Part shown: positions 41,748 through 49,586 of the stretch, one piece after another | Layout: each line of letters opens with the position of its first letter | Numbering within the stretch: the first letter of the stretch is position 1 | Assembly: GCA_016794035.1 (NCBI GenBank) | Contig: JAEUHS010000048.1 | Coordinates: forward strand, 1-58,564 | DNA from: Planctomycetota bacterium | Lineage (GTDB): Bacteria > Planctomycetota > UBA1135 > UBA2386 | Reading direction: 5' to 3' | Length of the DNA stretch: 58,564 bases | The notes under the pieces: generated by a model | What the model saw: only the letters and a program-made list of their open reading frames with translations | Told to the model about the DNA's origin: nothing | Database searches by the model: none | Translations under genes and position numbers: made by a program

Positions 41748-42170
41748 ATGTATCCGCCCGAACTCGTCCGACCGATGCGCGAGGAGCTGACCCAGCTCGG
41801 CGCCGAAGAACTGATGACCCCCGAAGCCGTCGACGCCTGGGTCGCCGACAAGGAACACACCGGCCTGCTGGTCGTCAACTCGGTCTGCGGCTGCGCGGCC
41901 GGCATGGCGCGGCCCGGCGTCGGCATCGCGATGCAGCACGCCAAGCGCCCGCAGCGGCTGGCGACAGTGTTCGCCGGCCAGGACCGCGAGGCGACCCAGC
42001 GCGCGCGCCAGCACTTCGGCCAGATCCCGCCGTCGAGCCCGTCGATGGCGCTCTACAAGAACGGCCAGGTCGTCGACTTCCTGCCGCGCCACAAGATCGA
42101 AGGCCGCACCGCCCAGGACGTCGCGCGCGACCTGACGGCGATGTTCGAGAAGCACCTCGGCGACGCCTGA
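41748..42170 (+). CDS. BrxA/BrxB-family bacilliredoxin
   Basis: A 140-residue cytoplasmic thioredoxin-fold protein. It opens MYPPELVRPMREEL, typical of the YphP/YqiW (DUF1094) family, and has the CGC active site in VVNSVCGCAAGMARP (Cys47 and Cys49), then FAGQDREATQRAR, the cis-proline region PPSSPSMALYKNG and a KIEGR segment. In Firmicutes these enzymes remove bacillithiol from oxidised proteins. Outside Firmicutes the family occurs without proven bacillithiol, so the thiol partner here is unknown. Full length and intact. Confidence 0.92.
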   Translation: MYPPELVRPMREELTQLGAEELMTPEAVDAWVADKEHTGLLVVNSVCGCAAGMARPGVGIAMQHAKRPQRLATVFAGQDREATQRARQHFGQIPPSSPSMALYKNGQVVDFLPRHKIEGRTAQDVARDLTAMFEKHLGDA

Positions 42171-42210
42171 GCGGCTGAACCGCGACCGCGCCACGTTCGT
42201 TCGCGGCGCC

Positions 42211-43128
42211 GTGGCGTTCCTGCGCGTACTCCTGGCCACCGGCGTGTGGGGCACGGCACTGCTGGCCCAGCTCCAGCCGCGCCAGGATCGCTTCGACCTG
42301 CAGCCCACGGTGGCGGCGCTGCGCACGCACGTCGCGGCGACCGGCGATGCCGACCGCACCGTCGCCGGCTCGGCGTGGCTGATGCAGGCGTTCCTGGCCA
42401 CCGGGTCGACGATGCGCAGCGGTCCTTCGCGGAGCGAGTTGAGGCTGCTCGCCGTGTGGCTCCGCGTCGTACAGGCCAAGGACGGCCGGTTCGCACCCGG
42501 CGACGTGCCGTGTTCGCGAGGCGACCAGGTGCTCGCCGCCATGGCGGTGTGTGAGCTCTCCACCCTCTCGAACTACGCCCTGCTGAAGCCGACGTGGGTG
42601 CGTGCGGCGGACGCGGCCGCGGCGACCTTCGAGGCGCCGGACGCCACGCCGGTCGATACCTACGAAGCTGCGCTGCTGGCGCTGCTCGCGAACAGCGTCG
42701 AGTGGGTCGGCGAACGCGACCTGGCCAAGCGCCTGCGGCACCTGGCACAGCCCGTCGCCGATGCACACAGCGTCGGGCCCACGCGCCGCGAAGACGCCGC
42801 GAGACAACTGGTGCGCCAGCTGCTGGGAGCCACCGCACCCGCCGACCTGATCGCCGCTCTGGTGTGGCCGCCCGATCTGGGCGCCGACCCATTGCACGCG
42901 TTCCTCGCCGTGCATGCCTTGACACCCCACCGCGCCCAGTTGGCGCGTCACCTCGAGCCGCTGAACCGGCTCGCCGCGAGGCGCGCCGCGGCTGCCGGCG
43001 ATGGCGCGCTGTGGCCAGCAGCTACCGGACTCGACGCGGTGACCACCAGCGCGGTGTTGACGCTGGTGCTGAGCCAGGCCGAGGCGCAGCTGGCGCACCG
43101 CGACGACGACCCACCCAAGCCGAAGTAG
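42211..43128 (+). CDS. Secreted helical protein of unknown function
   Basis: A 305-residue exported protein starting at GTG 42211. The signal peptide ends VWGTALLA with QLQPRQ next. The mature part is almost wholly alpha-helical, with repeats of about 45-50 residues, one containing VVQAKDGRFAPGD. That turn resembles the QxxDG turns of squalene-cyclase/prenyltransferase alpha-toroids found in secreted planctomycete proteins, but the DCTAE-type catalytic motif is absent. The C-terminus is polar (HRDDDPPKPK). No enzymatic assignment is possible. It ends 20 nt before a convergent membrane-protein gene. Confidence 0.65.
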   Translation: MAFLRVLLATGVWGTALLAQLQPRQDRFDLQPTVAALRTHVAATGDADRTVAGSAWLMQAFLATGSTMRSGPSRSELRLLAVWLRVVQAKDGRFAPGDVPCSRGDQVLAAMAVCELSTLSNYALLKPTWVRAADAAAATFEAPDATPVDTYEAALLALLANSVEWVGERDLAKRLRHLAQPVADAHSVGPTRREDAARQLVRQLLGATAPADLIAALVWPPDLGADPLHAFLAVHALTPHRAQLARHLEPLNRLAARRAAAAGDGALWPAATGLDAVTTSAVLTLVLSQAEAQLAHRDDDPPKPK

Positions 43129-43147
43129 CGGCGCCCAGCCGGTGCGT

Positions 43148-43963
43148 TCACGCCGCCGCGATGGCCGCGGCCGCCAGCGCCGCCGTGGCGCACACGCCGA
43201 CCACCATGCCCGTCGCGCGCCCCTCGGCGAACACCTTCGTGGTCGCGATCCACAGCGCCAGCGGCGCCACCAGCGCCAGCAGGAACGGCGTCTGCAGCAG
43301 ATGGCGTTCGCCGCGGCCCGCCAGCAGGATGCCGGCGTGCGCGAGCGCGATGCACAGCGTGCCGCCGCCGCCGCAGACGAACGGCCGCCGCCAGATCGTC
43401 GTCGCGACCGAGACGCCGAGTGCCACCGCGCCGATGCCGGCCAGTTCCCACGCGAGCCGGCCGCCCTGCGCGCGCAGCACCAGCGCGTCGGCCACCAGCG
43501 CGATCGTGCCGACCAGCGGCACGGTCATACCCGGCTGCAGCTTCGCCGCCTGGCGCAGCACCCACCACAGCGCCATCACGAACGCCCAGCCGACGCTCAG
43601 CATCACGACGCACCACTCGAAGCTCCAGCCCGCGCGCTGTTCGCCCGACAGCAGCCACGGCAGCAGCGCGACCAGCAGCAGTTCGCACGGCAGCAGCAGC
43701 CAGCGCGGCAGCAACCGCAGGTCGTAGGCGGCGCCGACGACGCCGGCGGCGACGAGGCACCACCACAGCCACTGCACCGGATCGCCGCGGTGCACGCCGA
43801 TGTGCCACGGCCAGGCCGGCAGGCCGACCGACATCGCCATCGGCACGCAGATCGCGACCGCCAGCGCGAGGCCGAGCAGCCGCGGGCCGCCGATGCCGAC
43901 GAACACGAGCACCACGGCGAGCGCCGGCAACACGCCGAACAGGAGCCAGTGCAGCAGGTCCAC
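43148..43963 (-). CDS. Polytopic membrane protein of unknown function
   Basis: A 271-residue protein starting at GTG 43963, with TAGAGT 8 nt upstream. About eight hydrophobic helices run from residue 4 to the C-terminal alanine-rich helix, joined by short loops. Notable motifs are WPWHIGVHRGDPVQWLWW (about 50-67) and RRPFVCGGGGTLC (about 192). There is no signal peptide or known transporter signature. It is divergent from the three-gene cassette starting at 44024 and shares a 60-nt promoter region with it. I do not recognise a family. Confidence 0.68.
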   Translation of the reverse strand: MDLLHWLLFGVLPALAVVLVFVGIGGPRLLGLALAVAICVPMAMSVGLPAWPWHIGVHRGDPVQWLWWCLVAAGVVGAAYDLRLLPRWLLLPCELLLVALLPWLLSGEQRAGWSFEWCVVMLSVGWAFVMALWWVLRQAAKLQPGMTVPLVGTIALVADALVLRAQGGRLAWELAGIGAVALGVSVATTIWRRPFVCGGGGTLCIALAHAGILLAGRGERHLLQTPFLLALVAPLALWIATTKVFAEGRATGMVVGVCATAALAAAAIAAA

Positions 43964-43971
43964 GCGCCCGA

Positions 43972-43977
43972 ACTCTA
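43972..43977 (-). promoter_or_regulatory. -10-like box TAGAGT, leaderless geometry
   Basis: A minus-strand box ending 8 nt before GTG 43963 with no ribosome-binding site. It is back-to-back with TACCCT at 44004. Confidence 0.45.
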
Positions 43978-43993
43978 CGTTTCGTGCGCCGCC

Positions 43994-44016
43994 GCGCGAG
44001 CGCTACCCTGTCGCGC
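43994..44016. repeat. Inverted repeat GCGCGA/TCGCGC around TACCCT
   Basis: A 6-bp perfect stem (43994-43999 and 44011-44016) whose 11-nt loop contains the -10-like box of the rightward cassette. Confidence 0.35.
44004..44009 (+). promoter_or_regulatory. -10-like box TACCCT
   Basis: It ends 14 nt before the ATG at 44024. TTCGTG lies 17 nt upstream as a possible weak -35. Confidence 0.4.
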
Positions 44017-44023
44017 GCCGCCG

Positions 44024-44833
44024 ATGTCCCTCACCGCGATCACCAGCCTGCGGCGCAGCCTGTCGGAATGGGCGGAACGGCCCGCCAACCAGCAGTTCCT
44101 GCACAGCGACCAGGAGGCGCAGCTGGCGGCGTCGCTCGGCGACCCGCAGCGCCGCACGCAGGTGCACGTCGCCGCGTGGATGCTCGGCACCTTCCACCTC
44201 GGCCACGGCCTGTGGCGCGTGATGGAGGGCGACGGCCTCGGCTTCGACGAGGCGCGGCAGGGCCAGGCGCTGCGCCGCTGCTCGCTGCAGTTGCGCGACC
44301 GTCATCACGCGGCGGCCGGGCGCGGCCTGCCGTTCTCGCTGTTGCAGGGCGCGCTGACCGCGTTGTTCGGGCTCGCGCTGCACGACCCGGGCGCCGAGCC
44401 GCTCTACGACCGGCTGCGCCACCTGCCCGAGAGCGCGTTCGGCGACGGCGACCAGTTGGCGCTGTTCGCGCGCGAGCTGCTGACGCTGCGCGCCGGCGAA
44501 CGGCCGACGCTGACCAACCGGCTCGGTCCCTACCAGGAGCCGCTGTCGCACTGGACCAGCGAGCCGCGCGTGCTGGCGCAGCACCTCGCCGCCCTGCTCG
44601 AGCTGCACCTGCAGCAGGCGCGCGCCGGCAGGGCGCCGTTCGACGACCCGGCCGCGCGGCTCTATCCGTTCGAGGTGCTGGCGGTCCGGCGCGTGCGCGA
44701 CTGGCTCGGGCTGGCGACGCCGAAGGTCGAGCACGCGCTGCTGTTCACCAACCTCGGCCAGATGCAGCCGACGACGCCGTGGCCGGCGCACGAGCTGGTG
44801 CAGCGGCTCGAACAGGAACTGCGCCGCCGATGA
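44024..44833 (+). CDS. Unknown protein, first gene of an envelope-type cassette
   Basis: A 269-residue soluble protein, mostly alpha-helical, with no signal peptide and no match I recognise. It is rich in His, Gln and Arg. Possible functional spots are a cluster HVAAWMLGTFHLGHGLW (about 50-66) and LQLRDRHHAAAGRG (about 89-102), whose histidines could bind metal. Its stop overlaps the start of the kinase-like gene as ATGA, and the next junction is also ATGA, so the three products are probably made in fixed ratio and act together. Function unknown. Confidence 0.65.
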   Translation: MSLTAITSLRRSLSEWAERPANQQFLHSDQEAQLAASLGDPQRRTQVHVAAWMLGTFHLGHGLWRVMEGDGLGFDEARQGQALRRCSLQLRDRHHAAAGRGLPFSLLQGALTALFGLALHDPGAEPLYDRLRHLPESAFGDGDQLALFARELLTLRAGERPTLTNRLGPYQEPLSHWTSEPRVLAQHLAALLELHLQQARAGRAPFDDPAARLYPFEVLAVRRVRDWLGLATPKVEHALLFTNLGQMQPTTPWPAHELVQRLEQELRRR

Positions 44834-45639
44834 CCGGCCGCCTGCAGCCGCCGTTCGACCTCGACCGGTTCGCCGCCGCCGGGCGCGCGACGCTGAAGGT
44901 CGAGCCGCAGACCACGATCGAACGGCTCGGATCGGGCGACGACGCGGTGGTCTGCAAGACCTACCACAACCGCGGCCGCCGCTGGCTGCAGTCGTTCGGC
45001 CGCCGCAGCCGCGCGCGGCGAGAGTTCGACAACCTGCGCGCGGGGGCGTCGACCGGCGCGCCCTGCTCGCAGGCGCTCGCCTGGTCGGAGCGCCGGCGCT
45101 GGGGCTGCGTCGACGAGTCGGTGCTGGTCACGCGCTGGGTGGCGGCCAGTCGGCCGCTGAAGCAGGTGCTGGCCGACCTGCCGCCCGCGCCGCACTTCGC
45201 CACCCGCCGGCGCCTGATCGCGGCGATGGCGCGGCTGGTCGCCACGCTGCACCGCGGCCGATTCCTCTGGGGCACGGCGATGCCACGCAACGTGCTGGTC
45301 GTCGGCGACCCGGACCTGGCCCGGCTCGTCGTCTGCGACGTGCCGGCCGGCATCCGCCTGCACGTCCCGCTGCACGGCGGGCGGCTGGCGCTGTTCGACC
45401 TGTTCGACGGCGCGTTCTCGCCCAGCCGCCGCGCCGACTTCGCCGCCACCGAACGGCTGCGCTGGCTGTGCGCCTACACCGACGGCGACCGCGCCGCGGC
45501 CCGGCGCCTGTGGCGGACGCTCGACCGCCGCAGCGTCTTGCGCCACGATGTGGGCCGAGCCCTGGCGATGTTCTGGCACGTCTACATCGTGCAGCCGCTG
45601 CGACGCCGCCTCTCCCCACCAGCCCGACCCGAGCGATGA
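44830..45639 (+). CDS. Lipopolysaccharide-kinase-like (InaA/WaaP) protein, possible pseudokinase
   Basis: A 269-residue protein with the outline of the Kdo/heptose kinase family. It has an early lysine (AVVCKTYHNRG, about 40), RREFDNLR as the alpha-C helix, VTRWVAASRPLKQVL as hinge, then RLVATLHRGRFLWGTAMPRNVLV (about 137-158) and VVCDVPAG (about 169). In active relatives the loop reads H-G/R-D-L-x4-N. Here the catalytic Asp position is lost (GTAMPRN), though Asn154 and the DFG-like Asp169 remain. It may be inactive or use an altered loop. It is coupled by ATGA to the genes on both sides. Confidence 0.68.
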   Translation: MTGRLQPPFDLDRFAAAGRATLKVEPQTTIERLGSGDDAVVCKTYHNRGRRWLQSFGRRSRARREFDNLRAGASTGAPCSQALAWSERRRWGCVDESVLVTRWVAASRPLKQVLADLPPAPHFATRRRLIAAMARLVATLHRGRFLWGTAMPRNVLVVGDPDLARLVVCDVPAGIRLHVPLHGGRLALFDLFDGAFSPSRRADFAATERLRWLCAYTDGDRAAARRLWRTLDRRSVLRHDVGRALAMFWHVYIVQPLRRRLSPPARPER

Positions 45640-46310
45640 CGAACCTGCACTCCCCGATGCAGCAGCACAAGCTGCAGAACTACAACAGCGCGCGCGGCGC
45701 CGAGGCCTACAAGGCCGACTACCGCAACAAGCTGCACCGCAAGTGGTCCGACAAGCGCGAGCGCGCGCTGCTCGAGAGCTACTTCCTGGAGCTGGCGCAG
45801 CTCGGCATCGGCCCCGCCGAGTCGATCCTCGATCTGCCGTGCGGCCACGGCCGGCTGTCGGGGCTGCTGAAGCAGCACTGCCGCGACCTGATCGAGGCCG
45901 ACTGGTCGTACACGATGGTGTCGCTGAACCAGCGCGACCACGGCCGCGACGGTCGCAGCTACTGCCGCGCCTCCGCGCTCGAGATCCCGCTGCCCGACCG
46001 CAGCGTCGACGTCGCCGTCAGCTTCCGGCTGTCGCACCACCTCGAGAGCCAGCAGCTGCGCGAGCAGCACCTGCACGAGCTGTTCCGCGTCGCGCGCAAG
46101 GCCGTGATCGTGACCTGGTTCTCGGCCTCGTCGCTGAAGAACGTGCTGCGGCAGGTGCGCGTCAAGCTGGTCGGCAAGAAGCCGAAGAACGTGCTGCGCA
46201 ACGCGCGCGTGCGCGAAGTCGCCGAACAGGACGGCTTCGTGCAGAAGCAGGCCAAGCCCCTGTTCCGCATCGGTTCGGGCCACGTGCTCGGCCTGTTCGT
46301 GCGGAGGTGA
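45636..46310 (+). CDS. SAM-dependent methyltransferase (class I)
   Basis: A 224-residue cytoplasmic methyltransferase. Motif I is SILDLPCGHGRLSGLL (about 66-81), motif II EADWSYTMV, motif III-like RASALEIPLPDRSVDVAV and motif IV/V SFRLSHHLE. The C-terminal part (WFSASSLKNVLRQ, then KPKNVLRNARVREVAEQDGF) fits the Ubie/methyltransf_11 group acting on small molecules or lipid-linked sugars. It is ATGA-coupled to the kinase-like gene, so modification of an envelope glycan is a reasonable guess. Substrate unknown. A GGAGGTGA site at its 3' end serves the next gene. Confidence 0.85.
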   Translation: MTNLHSPMQQHKLQNYNSARGAEAYKADYRNKLHRKWSDKRERALLESYFLELAQLGIGPAESILDLPCGHGRLSGLLKQHCRDLIEADWSYTMVSLNQRDHGRDGRSYCRASALEIPLPDRSVDVAVSFRLSHHLESQQLREQHLHELFRVARKAVIVTWFSASSLKNVLRQVRVKLVGKKPKNVLRNARVREVAEQDGFVQKQAKPLFRIGSGHVLGLFVRR

Positions 46311-46314
46311 GACG

Positions 46315-46743
46315 ATGGACGGCGGCCCCACGTTCGCCCAGCAGCGCCTGATCGCGGTCGCGCTGCTGCTCGGCATGACGTTCTACGCCGTGGTCGTGGC
46401 GATCGTGCTGCAGAGCAACGGCGGCCGGGGACTGGCAGTCGAGCCGATCGCGGTGCTCGACACCGTCGTACTGGTCGTCGGCGCGTCGATGGCCGTCACG
46501 GCGTTCGTGCTGCGGTCGCTGCTCAACGCCGCTGCGGACCGCGCCGCCCCGGAGCTGCGGCCGCTGCAGCGGTTCCGCGCCGTCCTGGTGCCGTTGGCGG
46601 CCATCGAAGGGGCCTGCCTGTTCGCGCTCACGGTGTGGATGCTGAACGGCAGGACCGTGCCGACCCTGGCCGTGGCGATGGTCCTGCTGGCGTTGGCGAT
46701 CGTGATCGTGCCGTTCAGCGACCCGGACGCCGATCGGTCCTGA
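46315..46743 (+). CDS. Small four-helix membrane protein of unknown function
   Basis: A 142-residue protein with four hydrophobic helices (about residues 12-32, 46-67, 88-106 and 113-131) in two hairpins, and a short acidic C-terminus (PFSDPDADRS). No family is recognised. GGAGGTGA lies just before the ATG and overlaps the end of the methyltransferase gene 4 nt upstream, so it is the likely fourth member of the cassette starting at 44024. It is convergent with the GCS2 ligase gene. Confidence 0.62.
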   Translation: MDGGPTFAQQRLIAVALLLGMTFYAVVVAIVLQSNGGRGLAVEPIAVLDTVVLVVGASMAVTAFVLRSLLNAAADRAAPELRPLQRFRAVLVPLAAIEGACLFALTVWMLNGRTVPTLAVAMVLLALAIVIVPFSDPDADRS

Positions 46744-46775
46744 CGCCGCGTCTTCGACGCCCAGCCCACCGCGCG

Positions 46776-48008
46776 TCAGGCGCCGAAGCAGGTGCCGGCG
46801 TGCAGGCAGTCGGCGAGCTGCGCCTGCAGTCGCTGCAGGGTCGCCGGCTCCGGCCGGTCGCCGACCGCGGCCAGCATGCGCCGCGCCAGCGGCCCCTGGG
46901 TCAGGATCGTGTGCAGCGGCTGCTCGAGGTCCGGGTCGAGGCCGGCGACGTCGGGCAGCGCCGCATCGGCCAGCGCGCGCCAGACCTCGATCGCGGGGCG
47001 CGGCCGTGGATCGAGGCCGAGCGCCGCGAGCAGGCCGCGGTGGGCGACGATCGCCTGGTCGCCGTCGCGGGCGACGGCCCAGAGCACGGTCGCCAGTTCG
47101 TCGGTCGGCAGCGCCGCGAGCGCGGCGAAGTCGCACCAGCGCGCGTCGCACAGCGCGCGCAGCACGGCGACCACCAGCGCACAGATCGCGAGGTCGGCGG
47201 CCGGCGCCTCCTGCACGTCGAGCACCCGGATCTCGAGCGCGTCGCGGAAGAACTTCGCCACCGCGCCGCGCGAGTTGAGCCACTCCTCGTGCAGGATGCC
47301 GTCGGGGTCGAGCGGGCCGATGTCGCGCCAGATCGGCTCCAGGATCTCGGCGAAGTAGGCGGCGCGCGTCGTCACCGGCTCCGGCACGACGCGGCCGGCG
47401 ATGCGCGGCACGCGCTGCTGGTTGTGGCGGTAGACCTCGAGCCGCCAGTCGAGCCAGCCGGTGAACCGGCCCTCGCAGAACGGCGAACTCGCGGCCAGCG
47501 CCGGCAGCAACGGCAGCAGCGTACGCACCGCGAGGTGCAGGCGGCCGAACTCGTCGTCGTTCGCGAACGGCAGGTTCAGGTGGCAGCTCTGCAGGTTCGA
47601 CCAGCCGTGGCCGCGGCAGTCGAAGATGCGGTCGTAGGCGGCGTAGACCTCGGCGTAGTCGTGCGACCAGCGCACGAACTCGCGCGCCGGATCCATGGTC
47701 GCGTGCATGCCGCCGGGCAGCAGCCGCGCGCCCATCTCGCCGAGCTCCCGATCGAGCCGCAGCAGCGAGGTCTGGAACTGCGCCGCGGTGCCGCGCAGCG
47801 ACGGCGCCGGCCCGTTGGTCTTCAGTTCGACGACGTGCAGCGCCAGCTCGTTCGACCACGAGATCGGGCCGTCGTCGAAGTCGCCGACGTAGCTGCCGGC
47901 GAAGCGCTTCAGCAGCTCGTCGACCACCGGCCGCACCGCGAACGTCGCGCGATCGACGACCGCGTACTCGAGTTCGATGCCGTAGCCCTGGAACAGCCCC
48001 AGCGTCAC
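46776..48008 (-). CDS. GCS2-family glutamate-cysteine-ligase-like carboxylate-amine ligase
   Basis: A 410-residue enzyme of the YbdK/GCS2 (glutamine-synthetase-like) fold. It opens with GYGIELEYAVVDR, the nucleotide and glutamate strand. FDDGPISWSNELALHVVELKTNGP supplies the metal-binding acids, and GGMHATMDP, then SCHLNLPFANDDEF, follow at about 150-200. A GTG start at 48008 overlaps the stop of the ATP-grasp gene as GTGA, so the two are coupled. YbdK makes gamma-glutamylcysteine in some bacteria, but GCS2 enzymes beside ATP-grasp ligases are predicted to make other short amide-linked metabolites. Product here unknown. Confidence 0.85.
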   Translation of the reverse strand: MTLGLFQGYGIELEYAVVDRATFAVRPVVDELLKRFAGSYVGDFDDGPISWSNELALHVVELKTNGPAPSLRGTAAQFQTSLLRLDRELGEMGARLLPGGMHATMDPAREFVRWSHDYAEVYAAYDRIFDCRGHGWSNLQSCHLNLPFANDDEFGRLHLAVRTLLPLLPALAASSPFCEGRFTGWLDWRLEVYRHNQQRVPRIAGRVVPEPVTTRAAYFAEILEPIWRDIGPLDPDGILHEEWLNSRGAVAKFFRDALEIRVLDVQEAPAADLAICALVVAVLRALCDARWCDFAALAALPTDELATVLWAVARDGDQAIVAHRGLLAALGLDPRPRPAIEVWRALADAALPDVAGLDPDLEQPLHTILTQGPLARRMLAAVGDRPEPATLQRLQAQLADCLHAGTCFGA

Positions 48009-49486
48009 GCCGACCCCCAGCCGCGGTGCCGCGCCGTCACCCGCGCGAAGAACGTACGCATCACGCGCAGGTACAGCTCGTCGCCGAGCACGGCGTCCTC
48101 GAAGCCGGCATCGAGGTTCGGGTTGTCGTTGACCTCGATCATGTAGACCTTGCCGGAGACCTCCTTGAGGTCGACGCCGTAGAGGCCCTTGCCGATGTGG
48201 TTGCAGGCCTTCAGCGCGGTCTTGACGACGCGCGTCGGCGCCATCTCGACCGGCACCGTCTCGGCGCGGCCCGAGTCCTCCTTCTTGCCGCCGTCGTCGC
48301 GCTTGAGGATCTGCCAGTGGCCGTCGGCCATGTAGTAGCGGCAGGCGTAGAGCGGCTGGCCGTCGAGCACGCCGATGCGCCAGTCGAACTCGGTCGGCAC
48401 GAAGCCCTGCGCGATCACGAGGTCCGACTTCTCGAGCATCGCCTCGACCTGTTCGGTCAGCTCCTGCGGCGTCGCCACCTTGCGCACCCCGGCCGAGAAC
48501 GAACTGTCCGGCTGCTTCAGCACGCACGGCAACCCCAGGCGCGCGACGAGGTCGTCGACGTTGCCGCGATGCACGATCATCGTGTTCGGCACCAGGATGT
48601 CCTGCTGCTCGGCCATCTCGGCCAGGAACACCTTGTTCGAGCAGCGCAGGATCGACGTCGGATCGTCCATGACGACCAGACCGAGCGCCTCAGCACGGCA
48701 GGCGAACCGGAACGTGTAGTGGTTGACGCTGGTCGTCTCGCGGATGAACAGCGCGTCGAACTCGCCGATGCGCGAGTAGTCCTGCTGCTCGATGAACTCG
48801 ACGTTGAAGCCGACGTCCTCGCCGGCCTTGGCGAACTTCTGCAGCGCCTTCTTGTTGGACGGCGGCTCCGGCAGCTTCGGGTCGACCAGGATCGCCAGGT
48901 CGTACGGCCGCTGCTCGCGCTTCTGCGGCCGCACGTAGCCGCGCCTCAGGAAGTCGGTCGCAGCCTCCTGCGCGAACTGCTCGTGGCCACGCGGGATGTC
49001 GTCGACCGCCATCGGCTTGAGCGTGTCCAGCCGCCAGCGGCCGGACTTCTCGTTCTTGCCGAACGTCGCCTGCAGGAACGGGCTCGGGAACATCCGGAAC
49101 AGGGCCTTCGCCAGCCGTTCGTGCCGCTGCGCCATGTTGCGGCCGAAGTAGACGCTGAGCACGAAGTCGGAGCTGTGCACCTTCGACAACGACTCGTCGA
49201 TCAGGTCCTGCAGGTCGCTGCCGGCGATCGCGGCGATCGCCCGATCCTTCAGGTTCTGGATCGTCTCGATGCTCGGCATCGGCTTGTGGCCGCGCGCATC
49301 GGCGAGCAGCGACACGTAGTAGCCGATCTTCTGGTAGCCGAGCGAACGGCACAGGTTGAGGACGCGGACCTTCTCCAGCGTCGTGTACGAGGGATGCGTC
49401 AGGTACTTGCGCGCGGAGACGACCTCGACACCCTCCTGCGAGAAGGACCAGTCCTTGGGGTCGTTGACGACGACGAGATTTTGCAT
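48005..49486 (-). CDS. RimK-like ATP-grasp ligase with RLAN N-terminal domain
   Basis: A 493-residue cytoplasmic ligase. Residues about 1-190 fit the RLAN domain that precedes some RimK-like ligases (NLVVVNDPKDW, ARKYLTHPSY, RVLNLCRSLGYQKIGYYVSL). The ATP-grasp core (about 270-480) has NKVFLAEMAEQQDILVPNT, the ATP lysine in PCVLKQPDSSFSAGV, EFDWRIGVLDG and the metal-binding end VYMIEVNDNPNLDAG. Such enzymes add an amino acid to a carboxylate through an acyl-phosphate. The paired GCS2 gene should form one amide bond and this enzyme another, giving a tripeptide-like metabolite or a modified protein tail. The pairing is known from comparative genomics; the product is not. Confidence 0.9.
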   Translation of the reverse strand: MQNLVVVNDPKDWSFSQEGVEVVSARKYLTHPSYTTLEKVRVLNLCRSLGYQKIGYYVSLLADARGHKPMPSIETIQNLKDRAIAAIAGSDLQDLIDESLSKVHSSDFVLSVYFGRNMAQRHERLAKALFRMFPSPFLQATFGKNEKSGRWRLDTLKPMAVDDIPRGHEQFAQEAATDFLRRGYVRPQKREQRPYDLAILVDPKLPEPPSNKKALQKFAKAGEDVGFNVEFIEQQDYSRIGEFDALFIRETTSVNHYTFRFACRAEALGLVVMDDPTSILRCSNKVFLAEMAEQQDILVPNTMIVHRGNVDDLVARLGLPCVLKQPDSSFSAGVRKVATPQELTEQVEAMLEKSDLVIAQGFVPTEFDWRIGVLDGQPLYACRYYMADGHWQILKRDDGGKKEDSGRAETVPVEMAPTRVVKTALKACNHIGKGLYGVDLKEVSGKVYMIEVNDNPNLDAGFEDAVLGDELYLRVMRTFFARVTARHRGWGSA

Positions 49487-49586
49487 GGGAGTCCGGAGTT
49501 CCGCCGGCGCAGCAGGCGCACCGGGCGCACGATCGACGGCCGCAGGCTACCCGCGCCGATGGGAGAATCGAGGGCACCGTCCCGGC

